58,867 bases of DNA from CAYJXJ01 sp964374095 (GTDB lineage Bacteria > Elusimicrobiota > Elusimicrobia > UBA1565 > UBA9628). The translations under genes were made by a program, and so were the position numbers. Position 1 is the stretch's first letter. The number at the start of each line of letters is the position of its first letter. Of the stretch, positions 46,183-54,812 are shown piece after piece. The stretch spans positions 1-58,867 of the forward strand of contig CAYJXJ010000005.1 of assembly GCA_964374095.1 (NCBI GenBank). Direction: 5' to 3'. The notes under the pieces are model-generated. The model saw only the letters and a program-made list of their open reading frames with translations, was not told the origin of the DNA and made no database searches.

Positions 46183-47631
46183 ATGCGAAGAGGACTCCAG
46201 GACCCGTGGATTCAGATCATGGCCTTCCTCGTCATTCTTTCCGGTGGCCTCACGGCTCACGGTCTGATCTACTGGCGCTTGCCCAAGCCGAGCCTCCCGG
46301 CGATTCTGCGGCCCCGCGGCGGCCCCGGGGCCGCCGTCCCCGGAGGGGGCGGCGCCCGGTCCCGCCGCATGAAACCCCGGACCCCCGGGCATTGGATCGT
46401 CGACGTCTCCGCGGGGGCGGGGGCCGACACCAGCCGTCTTTCGGAGGCCCTCGCCAATGCCGGCGACGGGGAGGTGGTCTTCGTCAGGCCCGGCCTGTAT
46501 TCCGAGAGTCTGGTCGTGGCGGCCTCGGTCTCGGTGCGGGGGCAGGGCGCTGAGAGGACCGATGTCCGGATCCACTCATCCCTGGCGCAGACCATCGAGC
46601 TGCGCTCCGGGTGGCTCGGCCTGAGCCACCTCACGGTGGAAAACGACGGGCCCAAAGGCAGCGCGGCCTTGCGCGCCGCGAGCGGCGGCGTCGAGCTCGC
46701 CGAGGTCCGCCTCAAGGCGGGCCGGGAAGGAACCGGGGCGGCGGCCGCGGGGACCCGCCTCTCGATCGCGCGATCGGAAATCGAGGCCGGTTCGGTCGGC
46801 GTGGACCTGACCGGCGGCGCGCGGGCGGAAATGTCGGCCGTCCTGGTCTTCGGGGCGGCGACCGGGCTCATCATCGAAGGGAAAGGGTCGTCGGCGAACG
46901 TGCGCGGCGGCAAGTTCGAGCGGAACCGCTACGGGATTTGGCTCAAAGGCCAAAGCGAAGTGCGGTTGGAGGAGGTGGAGGTCGCCCTCAATTCCAAGGA
47001 CGGCATCTGGGCGTCCGAGGGCAGCCGCGTGGTTCTCAAGAAATGCCGCCTCGGATCCAATGCCAACGCCCTGGTCGTCAAGGATCAGTCCCGGGCCGAT
47101 ATCGTGAAGTCGGATTTCGAGGGGCAGACCGGCGCGGCCATCCTCGCCGGGGGGGGGTCGCAGGTGGACGATCAGGGCTCCACCTTGAGCCGCAACGCCT
47201 CGGGCGTCGAGGCCTCGGGAAAGTCCAATCTGAGGCTGGATGAGACGCGGATCGGTTTGAGCCGGCAGGACGCCCTGCGGCTCTCCGATGGGGCCATCGT
47301 CATGCTGCACCGGGCCGTGGTGGAGGATAACTCCGCCGCGGGGGTCCGGATCGCCTCGGGGGCCGAGCTCCACGTGATCCGCGCCGAAATCCTGGGCAAC
47401 AAGGGCTGCGGCGTGGAGTTGGACGGAGGCGCGGCTTTCCTCGATGGCGCGCGCGTGCAAGCCAATCAATGCGGCGTGGCCTTCCACGGGTCCGGGCGCC
47501 TGCAGTCGCACGGAAGCGACTACACCGGCAATCACAAGGGACCCTATCTTTACTCCAAGGCTCACAAGATCAACATCACCCTCAAGGGGACCGCCAACCT
47601 CCCGCCGGACTTTCAGGCGGTCTTCGAATGA
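46183..47631 (+). CDS. Membrane-anchored parallel beta-helix protein 2
   Basis: 482 residues, ATG 1 nt after the previous stop. Paralogue of protein 1: the anchor QDPWIQIMAFLVILSGGLTA aligns with QDAWVQIFLALALISGLLTA, and GHWIVDVSAGAGADTSRLSE aligns with the start of the first beta-helix. It has more coils than its neighbour. The pair probably arose by tandem duplication and may form a complex. Confidence 0.7.
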   Translation: MRRGLQDPWIQIMAFLVILSGGLTAHGLIYWRLPKPSLPAILRPRGGPGAAVPGGGGARSRRMKPRTPGHWIVDVSAGAGADTSRLSEALANAGDGEVVFVRPGLYSESLVVAASVSVRGQGAERTDVRIHSSLAQTIELRSGWLGLSHLTVENDGPKGSAALRAASGGVELAEVRLKAGREGTGAAAAGTRLSIARSEIEAGSVGVDLTGGARAEMSAVLVFGAATGLIIEGKGSSANVRGGKFERNRYGIWLKGQSEVRLEEVEVALNSKDGIWASEGSRVVLKKCRLGSNANALVVKDQSRADIVKSDFEGQTGAAILAGGGSQVDDQGSTLSRNASGVEASGKSNLRLDETRIGLSRQDALRLSDGAIVMLHRAVVEDNSAAGVRIASGAELHVIRAEILGNKGCGVELDGGAAFLDGARVQANQCGVAFHGSGRLQSHGSDYTGNHKGPYLYSKAHKINITLKGTANLPPDFQAVFE

Positions 47632-47650
47632 GGGAACTACGGGGGAATCC

Positions 47651-48697
47651 ATGACCGACCTCAACAAAATGACGGACTGGGAACGCCTCAAAGGGATCAT
47701 CAAGGATACCCAGTTCGATTCCCAGACGCGGGACATCGATGAGAACGCCTTTGTCGCCCACCTGTTGTCCCGCGTCAAGGGTCAAGATGAGATCGTCAAG
47801 GACGCGGCCCGCACGATCCGCCTCAACTGGCTCAAGGAGCAGCGCCGCCAGCCCATCTGCAATCTTCTCTTCCTCGGGCCGACGGGCACCGGCAAGACCG
47901 AGCTGGCCAAGGCCATCGGCGAATTCCTTTACGAGGATGAGAAGAACATCCTTCGCTTCGATTGCTCGGAGCTCGCCACCGCCGACATGGCCAAGGCCCG
48001 TTTGACCGGGTCTTCGGTCGGCTACGTGGGCTCGGAGATGGGCGGGCAGCTCACCCGCCCGATGTTCGCCAATCCCCGGCGGGTGGTGCTCTTCGACGAG
48101 ATCGAAAAGGCCCATCCCCTGGTTTTCGACCTTCTCCTCCAGCTGATGGGGGAGGGGCGGCTGACCGAGCAGGGCAGCGGCAACACGGCCGACTTCACCC
48201 AGGCCGTTGTCGTCCTGACCAGCAACGCCCATTCCGAAGAGATCGCCAAGGCGGTCAAGGGGATCACCGATTACCGGACGCTCCTCAACGCGATCAAGTC
48301 CTACCTCGCGGACGCCAAGGTGTTCAGGCCCGAGATTCTCGGGCGTCTGGACAAGGTGTGCGTGTTCAAGCCCCTCACCGGCATGGTGATCGCCGAGATC
48401 TCCCTGCTCAAGATCGCCCGCATCGGCAAGGACTACGGCCTGGAGGTCAAGTTCGTGGCGCCGGAGCTCCTGGCCCAGGCCCTGGAAGCCAACCACAAGG
48501 TCAGCCGTTTCGGCATCCGGGAGCTCGAACGCATCCTCTTCGACCTCTTCGCCTCCGCGCTGGTCGCGGCGCGGGCCAAGAAAGCCCGCGCGGTGTCTTT
48601 CGAGGTGGATTCCGCGGGCCAGATCGTCTGCCGCTACGATGACCCCGGGGCCGCCGCCGGGGGGGCTTCCTCGGCGCCGGCCCCGACAACGCCCTGA
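47651..48697 (+). CDS. Soluble AAA+ ATPase, Clp-D2 type
   Basis: 348 residues, no transmembrane segment. Walker A GPTGTGKT at 76-83, a ClpB-like pore loop region (GSSVGYVGSEMGGQLTRP; Tyr in GYVG), Walker B VVLFDEIEKAH, sensor 1 VVLTSN, arginine finger in RPEILGRLD and sensor 2 GIRELER. The intact aromatic pore loop suggests it threads polypeptides, whereas the membrane-anchored ATPase at 43735 has a divergent loop (TLLGPPPGQPGYEVGG). Last gene of the cluster on this strand. Confidence 0.85.
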   Translation: MTDLNKMTDWERLKGIIKDTQFDSQTRDIDENAFVAHLLSRVKGQDEIVKDAARTIRLNWLKEQRRQPICNLLFLGPTGTGKTELAKAIGEFLYEDEKNILRFDCSELATADMAKARLTGSSVGYVGSEMGGQLTRPMFANPRRVVLFDEIEKAHPLVFDLLLQLMGEGRLTEQGSGNTADFTQAVVVLTSNAHSEEIAKAVKGITDYRTLLNAIKSYLADAKVFRPEILGRLDKVCVFKPLTGMVIAEISLLKIARIGKDYGLEVKFVAPELLAQALEANHKVSRFGIRELERILFDLFASALVAARAKKARAVSFEVDSAGQIVCRYDDPGAAAGGASSAPAPTTP

Positions 48698-48701
48698 GGG
48701 A

Positions 48702-49424
48702 CTAGGGCGAGGGATCGCAGCCCAGCCTCTTTTGGGCGTTTTGCCGGGTCACTCCCAAAACTCTCACGAGGGCTTGTTGGCCGAGGTTGCACGGGCGCAG
48801 GCCTGAGGGCATGGTCTTGCTCACGGGCCAGGGAGAAAGCGCCGGGGAGCCCGGCGAGGAGGGGGTGCCCTGGACGGGGCCGCGCGGGGTCGCGTTGCGT
48901 CTCAGGCTTAGGCCGCGGAGTCCGCCGCTCCCGCTCCCGTGGGTATCGGCGACCGGCATGATGTTGGGGATGGTTCTCAGCCGTCTTGCCCCGGAACCCG
49001 TTTGGTGAGGTTGGTCCGAGAAGTCGGTGAGGGTGACGACGGGAGCCGCCGGCATCGGCCCGGCCGGCGCCGCGGGGGGGCTGGGGAGCGCGGCGGGCAG
49101 GGCGACCAGGGAGGCGAGGGAGGCCCTCGTCTCGTCGGCCGCGGGGGTCGCCGCGGGCGGCTCCAGCGGCGCGGCCTCGGGTTCGACCCTATCCCGCGCC
49201 GCGGCGTTGCGGGCGGCGGCTCCCGCCGCGGGACCTGGGGCGGAAGCACTCCGAGCGGCCGGCGGGGAGGGGGGCCCCCAAAGAGCATAACCACCGAAGG
49301 CCGCGGCCGCGGCCAGGGCCAGAATCAGCCCCCTCTTGGAAGCCCTGCCGCCGGCTGGCGACGGGCGGGGAATAAAGCCTCGAGTCGAGCCGGGGTCGGG
49401 GCGCTGCGGGGAATAGTCGTTCAA
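48702..49424 (-). CDS. Membrane-anchored Pro/Ala-rich protein
   Basis: 240 residues, TTG start with an AGAGGA ribosome site and a TATACT box further upstream. Transmembrane helix (GLILALAAAAAFGGYALW), Pro/Ala linker, then a C-terminal segment with two cysteines (CNLGQQALVRVLGVTRQ, LGCDPSP). Converges on the soluble ATPase gene with only 4 nt between stops. Layout mirrors that of the protein at 42848. Unknown function. Confidence 0.5.
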   Translation of the reverse strand: MNDYSPQRPDPGSTRGFIPRPSPAGGRASKRGLILALAAAAAFGGYALWGPPSPPAARSASAPGPAAGAAARNAAARDRVEPEAAPLEPPAATPAADETRASLASLVALPAALPSPPAAPAGPMPAAPVVTLTDFSDQPHQTGSGARRLRTIPNIMPVADTHGSGSGGLRGLSLRRNATPRGPVQGTPSSPGSPALSPWPVSKTMPSGLRPCNLGQQALVRVLGVTRQNAQKRLGCDPSP

Positions 49425-49557
49425 AGTCCCGGTCCTCTCTTTCCTTGAGTATAGGTCCGGAGCCGGAGAATTTCAAGCTCGAATCGCCGGGCGTCCGGTC
49501 CCCCCCGGCGGCCTGGGAGCGGCCCCGCGATACTTTGTATAGTGGCGGCCTCGTCCC

Positions 49558-50322
49558 ATGACCCGCCTCATCGCTCTCCTGACGGACTTCGGGCTGCGCG
49601 ATCCTTACGCCGGCATCATGAAGGGGGTCATCCTGGGAATCAATCCCAAGGCCGAGATCGTCGATCTCTGCCACGATCTTGCTCCTCAAGACCGGCGCGG
49701 GGCGGCCTTCGCATTGAGGAGCGCGGCGCCGTTTTTTCCCGCCGGAGCCCTATTCGTCGCGGTCGTGGATCCGGGCGTGGGCGGGACCCGGCGCATCCTT
49801 TGGGGTCGGACCGAGAAGGCGCAATTCCTATTCCCGGATAACGGCCTGATCGGCTGGCTGCACGCCGGCTTTCCGCTCAAGGAAGTCCGGGAAGTCTCCA
49901 ACCGCAAGCTCTTTCTTCCCGATGTCGGCGCCACCTTCCACGGCCGGGACATCTTCGCCCCCGTCGCGGCGCGCCTGAGCCTGGGCCTGCCGCCTTCCTC
50001 CCTGGGGCCGCGCGCGCCGCATTGGGAGCGCCTCCCCTTTCCCGGACTCCGCCGGGTCGGCGCGCGCGCGCGGGGGGAGATTCTCGTGGTCGATCGCTTC
50101 GGCAACGCGGTCACCAATCTGTCGCCCGCGGACGCCGAGGGGCGGACCCTGCGATTCGCGGGGCGCTCCCTGGGCCCGCTGCGTCGGTGCTACGGCGATG
50201 TCGTGGCGGGCCGGCCTCTGGCCCTGGTCGGCTCCGCGGGCCTGGTGGAGCTCTCCGTCAATGGAGCGAGCTTCGCCGCTCGATTCCGCGCCCGGGCCGG
50301 AGATGCCGTGGAGGCCGCGTGA
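49558..50322 (+). CDS. SAM hydrolase (SAM hydroxide adenosyltransferase, DUF62)
   Basis: 254 residues, normal length. Splits S-adenosylmethionine with water into adenosine and methionine, or with halide in the fluorinase branch. Shows LLTDFGLRDPYAG, VDPGVGGTRR, NGLIGWL and FHGRDIFAPVAA, with the Asp-Arg-His type active site of the hydrolases. A TATAGT box lies 14 nt upstream. Overlaps the methyltransferase gene by GTGA. Confidence 0.9.
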   Translation: MTRLIALLTDFGLRDPYAGIMKGVILGINPKAEIVDLCHDLAPQDRRGAAFALRSAAPFFPAGALFVAVVDPGVGGTRRILWGRTEKAQFLFPDNGLIGWLHAGFPLKEVREVSNRKLFLPDVGATFHGRDIFAPVAARLSLGLPPSSLGPRAPHWERLPFPGLRRVGARARGEILVVDRFGNAVTNLSPADAEGRTLRFAGRSLGPLRRCYGDVVAGRPLALVGSAGLVELSVNGASFAARFRARAGDAVEAA

Positions 50323-51617
50323 GCGCCGCCCCGGTGCCCGCCCCCTCCGGGGACGCGCCGACTCCATTGTCGGCCGCCCCCTCCGGGAAAGGAGAAGGGC
50401 CGCCCTCCGGGGACGCGCCGACTCCATTGTCGGCCGTCGTTCGGCTCAAGCCGGGGGGGGAGCGCCGGCTTTTGGCGGGCCATCCGTGGGTCTTCTCCAA
50501 TGAGATCGCGCAGGGAGCCGGCAGGGCCGGCGATGTGCTGGAAGCGGTTTCGGCGACGGGCCGGTCCCTGGGCTTCGGGAGCTACAACCCGCATAGCCTC
50601 ATCGCCTGGCGCCTGATTTCGCGGCGGCCGGTGGCTGTCGACGCGGTTTTCTTCCGGGCGCGATTGTCGACGGCCCTGAGCCTGCGGGAGAGGATTTACC
50701 CCGGCGAGACCTCCTACCGCCTTTGTTTCGGGGAATCCGACGGGCTGCCGGGGCTGGTCGTCGACCGCTACGGGGACGTGATCAGCGTGGAGATACTCTC
50801 GGCCGCGATGGAGCGGCGAGTCTCCGAAATCGGGGAGGCCCTCGCCGAACTGCTCCGGCCGCGGTGCATTTTCCTTAAGAACGACCACCGGGCCCGAGTT
50901 TTGGAAGGGCTTCCCACCGAGTCCCGGGTCCTATTCGGGGAGGTCCCCCAGGAGATGGAAATCCGGGAGGGGGATTTGCGATTCCTGGTCAATATCGCCG
51001 GCGGGCAGAAGACCGGCTGCTACTTCGATCAGCGCGAGAATCGGGCCTTCTTGCGGCCGTACTTCAAGGACCGCGTCGTCCTGGACCTCTACTGCTACAC
51101 CGGGGCCTTCTCGCTCCATGCCGCCCGGGCGGGGGCGCGGCGCGTGCTCGGCGTCGACAGCTCGGGACCCGCCATCGCCTTGGCCGCGCGTTCCGCCGAA
51201 CTCAACTCCCTGGCCGCGGCGCGTTTCCAGGAAGGAGACGCCGCCGAGGCCTTGGAGGATTTCGGCGGCCCCGGGGCCGCCGCTCCCGCGGAGGGGGCGG
51301 GGCCCGACATGATTCTGCTCGATCCGCCGAGCTTGGCCCCGTCGCGCAAGGACCTTCCCCGCGCGCTGAGGGCCTACGAACGACTCAACGCCTTGGCCTT
51401 GCGGGCGCTCCCGCCCGAGGGACTCCTGGCGACGAGTTCCTGCTCCCATCATCTCTCGCGCGAGGCTTTCGTCGAGATGCTGCGCGCCGCCTCCTCGAAA
51501 GCCCGCCGTCGCGTCCGGCTTGTGGCCCTGCGCGGCCAGGCCGCCGATCATCCGATCCTGTTGGCCATGCCGGAAACCGAGTACCTCCACTTCGCCCTGC
51601 TCGAAATCCTCCCATGA
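50319..51617 (+). CDS. Class I rRNA methyltransferase, RlmI-like
   Basis: 432 residues. PUA-like N-domain (VVRLKPGGERRLLAGHPWVFSNE), EEHEE-type linker (GESDGLPGLVVDRYGD) and a Rossmann methyltransferase (DLYCYTGAFSLHAARAGA; LLDPPSLAPS), the layout of RlmI/RlmK-type 23S rRNA cytosine-5 methyltransferases. The first ~43 residues before VVRLKPG are not part of the family and consist almost wholly of two in-frame repeat copies. Confidence 0.88.
   Translation: MSAAPVPAPSGDAPTPLSAAPSGKGEGPPSGDAPTPLSAVVRLKPGGERRLLAGHPWVFSNEIAQGAGRAGDVLEAVSATGRSLGFGSYNPHSLIAWRLISRRPVAVDAVFFRARLSTALSLRERIYPGETSYRLCFGESDGLPGLVVDRYGDVISVEILSAAMERRVSEIGEALAELLRPRCIFLKNDHRARVLEGLPTESRVLFGEVPQEMEIREGDLRFLVNIAGGQKTGCYFDQRENRAFLRPYFKDRVVLDLYCYTGAFSLHAARAGARRVLGVDSSGPAIALAARSAELNSLAAARFQEGDAAEALEDFGGPGAAAPAEGAGPDMILLDPPSLAPSRKDLPRALRAYERLNALALRALPPEGLLATSSCSHHLSREAFVEMLRAASSKARRRVRLVALRGQAADHPILLAMPETEYLHFALLEILP
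50343..50436 (+). repeat. In-frame intragenic repeat, copies B and partial C
   Basis: Copy B (50373-50436) matches 43226-43289 at 60 of 64 positions. A partial copy of 34 nt (50343-50376) precedes it, so PSGDAPTPLSA is encoded twice. They lie between the GTG start and the first conserved residue of the RlmI-like enzyme. Confidence 0.85.
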
Positions 51618-52894
51618 CTTCGGAGCCGGAGGGCGTCAAGGTGGACACCTCGTCGCGCTTCTCCCCGTCGCGCTTGGACAGCTACGAAGATTGCCCGCGC
51701 CGCTATCGCTACCGTTACGTGGACCGCATCAAGCGCGACGCGCGCTCCATCGAGGCCTTCTTGGGCACCTGCGTGCACAAGGCTCTGGAGGAGCTCTACC
51801 GGGCGCTGATGAACGGACGGGAGCCCAAGGCCAAGCAGGTTTTGGGGACCTTTGAATCGGAATGGGAGGCCCATTGGTCGGAGGATATCCGCATCCGCGA
51901 CGGCTCCTCCCCGGACGATTGGCGCCGGATCGGGATCAAGTGCCTCAAGGGGTTCTTCGAAGCCTCGTCCCCCTTCGATCCCTCGCCCGCGCACGAGGTC
52001 GAGCGCCAAGTCGATTTCCCGGTCGAGGTCGACGGGCATGAATACCGGATCGCCGGTTTCATCGACCGTCTGACCCGGCGGCCCGACGGGGTCGTGGAGA
52101 TCCACGATTACAAGACGAGCGCGACCCTGCCGACCCAGGAGCAGGTCGACCGCGACCGTCAATTGGCGGTCTATGACATGGCCGTGCGCCACGCCTGGCC
52201 GGACACCCGGGACGTGCGCTTGGTCTGGCATTATCTTCGCTTCGGAAAGACCCTGGAGTCATGCCGCACGCCCGAGCAGCGCGCGGCCCTCGGGGAGGAG
52301 ATCGGGGGACTCATCGCGCGGATCAAGCGTGACCGCGAATTCCACCCCCGGCGCAGCGCCCTCTGCGACTGGTGCGAGTACCGGGACCTTTGCCCCTTGT
52401 TCAGGCATGAGGAGGCCCTGAAGGTCCTTCCCCCGGCGCAGCGCCGCAAGGACCCGGGGGTCAGGCTCGTCGAGCAGTACGCGGCGCTTGACGCCAAGCG
52501 ACGGGAACTGCGGGAGGAGCTCAAGCAGTTGGAGCGGGAGCTCGAAAGGCTCAAGGATCCGATCATCGAGCTGGCCGACTCGCTGGGAGCCAAGGTCCTC
52601 TCGGGGCCGGAAGGGGAAGTCGCCATCGGCGATCGCACCGAGACCCGCCTGCCGACCCGAACGCACAGCCCGGAGGCCTTCGAGGAACTCGAGAGCGAGC
52701 TCAGGCGTTCTTCGGTCTGGCCGGAGGTGTGCCGGCTCGACCCGCATCTGCTGCTGGAGGGTCACTCCCTGCGGCGCTGGTCGGGCGAGGCGGCGAGGCT
52801 GGTGGAGTCGCTTATCGAGAAGTTCGGCAGGCAGGTGAGAGATAGAACGGTGCGGCTGCGGCGAATACGCCAGGAGGAGGACCCCTCGGCGTAG
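51614..52894 (+). CDS. RecB-like PD-(D/E)XK nuclease with Fe-S cysteines
   Basis: 426 residues, ATGA overlap with the methyltransferase. PDDEXK_1 domain: FSPSRLDSYEDCPRRYRYRY, GTCVHKALEEL, AGFIDRLTRRPDG with catalytic Asp, IHDYKTS with Lys, and the C-terminal CDWCEYRDLCP. With the first Cys these four cysteines match the 4Fe-4S staple of AddB/Cas4-type nucleases. A C-terminal coiled coil (RRELREELKQLERELERLK) follows. No helicase or cas gene is adjacent. Confidence 0.85.
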   Translation: MTSEPEGVKVDTSSRFSPSRLDSYEDCPRRYRYRYVDRIKRDARSIEAFLGTCVHKALEELYRALMNGREPKAKQVLGTFESEWEAHWSEDIRIRDGSSPDDWRRIGIKCLKGFFEASSPFDPSPAHEVERQVDFPVEVDGHEYRIAGFIDRLTRRPDGVVEIHDYKTSATLPTQEQVDRDRQLAVYDMAVRHAWPDTRDVRLVWHYLRFGKTLESCRTPEQRAALGEEIGGLIARIKRDREFHPRRSALCDWCEYRDLCPLFRHEEALKVLPPAQRRKDPGVRLVEQYAALDAKRRELREELKQLERELERLKDPIIELADSLGAKVLSGPEGEVAIGDRTETRLPTRTHSPEAFEELESELRRSSVWPEVCRLDPHLLLEGHSLRRWSGEAARLVESLIEKFGRQVRDRTVRLRRIRQEEDPSA

Positions 52895-52913
52895 TCCCTT
52901 GCGCCTCCAAGAA

Positions 52914-52951
52914 CCTGCGTCTCCCGCACTTGGAAACGCAGGAGACGCAGG
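52914..52951. terminator. Hairpin between convergent genes
   Basis: CCTGCGTCTCC at 52914-52924 pairs perfectly with GGAGACGCAGG at 52941-52951. It lies between convergent stop codons and could serve both strands. No T-tract. Confidence 0.55.
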
Positions 52952-52961
52952 CGCGCGCGCC

Positions 52962-53141
52962 CTAGTCCCGGGCTGAGATTCCCAATTGGGCGGCCAGGCT
53001 GCCCCAGTCCATCCTGAGCGAGTCGGCGCGAGACTCCAATTCATTCCAGCCGCGTTCAAACTCCAGCGGCCGCTCGTAGGAATCTCTCCGACCCGATGCG
53101 CCCCTCAGGCGTTGCGGCCCCTTTTTCAGCGGTCTCTTCAT
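52962..53141 (-). CDS. Small hypothetical protein
   Basis: 59 residues from the ATG at 53141, which has AGGTGG 7 nt upstream; a longer in-frame extension lacks a ribosome site. Basic N-terminus (KRPLKKGPQRLRG) and a helical acidic C-terminus (FERGWNELESRADSLRMDWG). No family recognised. Confidence 0.45.
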   Translation of the reverse strand: MKRPLKKGPQRLRGASGRRDSYERPLEFERGWNELESRADSLRMDWGSLAAQLGISARD

Positions 53142-53268
53142 CGCAGTCCCACCTAAGTCCGGCGTTGAAGCTGAGCGATGCGTCTTGCTCATTCCCAGTA
53201 TAGCCCGCGATCCCGACTTCGTCAACACTTTTTTTTGCGCCGGCTCGGACGCGTCTCCGTCGATGGGT
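53142..53268. other. Spacer upstream of structured leader
   Basis: No gene seen. Contains a run of eight T (53229-53236) and, at 53198-53204, a TATA-like patch (CAGTATAGC) that could serve either strand. Confidence 0.3.
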
Positions 53269-53405
53269 GGGTCTTTGGGCCCACGGGGGCGTGGGCCCTC
53301 AGACCCAAAAATCGTAGGCCTGGGGACCCAGGCGCGATTTGGGACTAGGGCCCATACTCCTGGTACTTATGGAACCAGGTCTTTTGGTCCCAGGCAACCA
53401 GGTCC
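53269..53405 (+). ncRNA. Structured leader upstream of subtilase
   Basis: Successive hairpins: GGGTCTTTGGGCCCACG (53269-53285) with its near-perfect inverse at 53290-53306; AAATCG...GCCTGGG (53309-53324) with CCCAGGC...CGATTT (53327-53340); CCTGGT (53359-53364) with ACCAGG (53374-53379); further GGTCCC/GGGACT pairings are possible. It ends about 70 nt before the protease start. Could be a cis-regulatory RNA, a repeat element or an untranslated RNA; no known riboswitch class recognised. Confidence 0.45.
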
Positions 53406-53476
53406 CGGAGCCACTCACCACCGCTACACCCGAATGCTCGCGCGGTGGGATCCACTCCGGGCCGGGGGGTAGTTTC

Positions 53477-54793
53477 ATGCGGCATGCATTCCGAGCCAAC
53501 CTGCTGGCGGCCCTCGTCATCTCGACCGTCCCAGCCAGCGCCGCCGGCAAGCGCTATATCGTGGGCTTCAAGCCCGGCATGGGTCCTGCGGCCCGAGCCG
53601 AGGCGCTCAAGACCCTGGGCGGCAAGACCCTCGCCGCCATCAAGAGCAACGGCAACACCGCCGATGAGTACGAGGCCTTCGTCGTGGAACTGCCTGAAGG
53701 CAAGGCCCCCTCGGCGCCGGCTCCCACGGCGGCGCGCAAGACCTTCCGCCTCGACGTGTTCGCCGAAGAGCCGGCGACCAACATGGGGCTCGGGAGCGAT
53801 TCGCTCATCATCGAGGAAGACTATAAGGTGAAGTGGATCGAGCAGGCCAAGGCGGTCTCCTTCGCGGGGACTCCGCTTCCGACCTTGGGCGCGGTGCTGG
53901 GGGGACTCAAGCCCTTCAAGCCCCAAAACTTGTTCGCCATGGTCCAGGGCGAGCTCACCTGGGGGATCAAGAGAGTCAAGGCCCCCGCGGCGTGGGACGT
54001 CACCGAGGGCCAGGGTGTCACCGATGGCAAGAGGGTCACGGTCGCGGTGATCGACACCGGGATCAAGAGCGGTCATCCGGATCTGGCCGGCCAGGTCGTC
54101 GGCGGCTACAACGCCATCGAGGACACCGAGAAGGACGGCAGTTGGGAGGACGACAACGGGCACGGGACGCACGTGGCGGGCACGATCGGAGCCAAACGCG
54201 ACGGCCGGGGCGTGGTCGGCGTGGCCCCCAAGGTCAAGCTCTACGGGGTCAAGGTTCTTGATTCCGAGGGCTCCGGGACCTTGAGCGACGTGATCAAGGG
54301 CGTCATCTGGGCGGCCAACAACGACATGCAGGTCGCCAACATGTCCCTGGGTTCGCCCAGCCCCAGCGAGATGCTTCACCGGGCGGTCCGCTACGCCGCG
54401 GCCCGCAGCGTGGTGGTGGTGGCGGCGGCGGGCAACTCCGGCGCCGCGGTGGGCTATCCCGGGGCTTATCCCGAGACCATCGCGGTCGCGGCCATGGACT
54501 GGGAGGACAAGATCACGGACTTCTCAAGCCGCGGCGACGCGGTCGACTTCATCGCCCCCGGACTTTTCGTGGTCTCGACTTGGCTCAACAACAACACCGT
54601 CAGCCTTTCGGGCACCTCGATGGCGGCCCCGCACGTGGCGGGACTCGCCGCGCTGGCCGTCGCCAAGGGCGCCCGCGGCATCGGCGGTCCCGACGGCGTC
54701 ATGGCGGCCCTTAAGAAAGCCTCCAAGACCGTCGGCCTGACGAAGCAGGAAGAAGGATTCGGTCTCATCGACGCGGGCAAGCTGGTCGAGTAG
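53477..54793 (+). CDS. Secreted subtilisin-like serine protease
   Basis: 438 residues from the ATG at 53477 (GGGGGG upstream), which gives a signal peptide (RANLLAALVISTVPASA). An I9-type propeptide (RYIVGFKPG to FVVELPEG) precedes the S8 domain with the catalytic triad Asp193 (VIDTG), His229 (GHGTHVAG) and Ser381 (GTSMAAPHVAG), plus Asn320 for the oxyanion hole. It should mature by cleaving its own propeptide. A strong terminator follows. Confidence 0.93.
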   Translation: MRHAFRANLLAALVISTVPASAAGKRYIVGFKPGMGPAARAEALKTLGGKTLAAIKSNGNTADEYEAFVVELPEGKAPSAPAPTAARKTFRLDVFAEEPATNMGLGSDSLIIEEDYKVKWIEQAKAVSFAGTPLPTLGAVLGGLKPFKPQNLFAMVQGELTWGIKRVKAPAAWDVTEGQGVTDGKRVTVAVIDTGIKSGHPDLAGQVVGGYNAIEDTEKDGSWEDDNGHGTHVAGTIGAKRDGRGVVGVAPKVKLYGVKVLDSEGSGTLSDVIKGVIWAANNDMQVANMSLGSPSPSEMLHRAVRYAAARSVVVVAAAGNSGAAVGYPGAYPETIAVAAMDWEDKITDFSSRGDAVDFIAPGLFVVSTWLNNNTVSLSGTSMAAPHVAGLAALAVAKGARGIGGPDGVMAALKKASKTVGLTKQEEGFGLIDAGKLVE

Positions 54794-54812
54794 TTCCCCC
54801 CACTCGGCCGCG

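Noticed and set aside
51614..52894. Cas4 and a nearby CRISPR locus
   Set aside because: The protein is RecB-like with Fe-S cysteines but longer than Cas4, and no repeat array or other cas gene is present.
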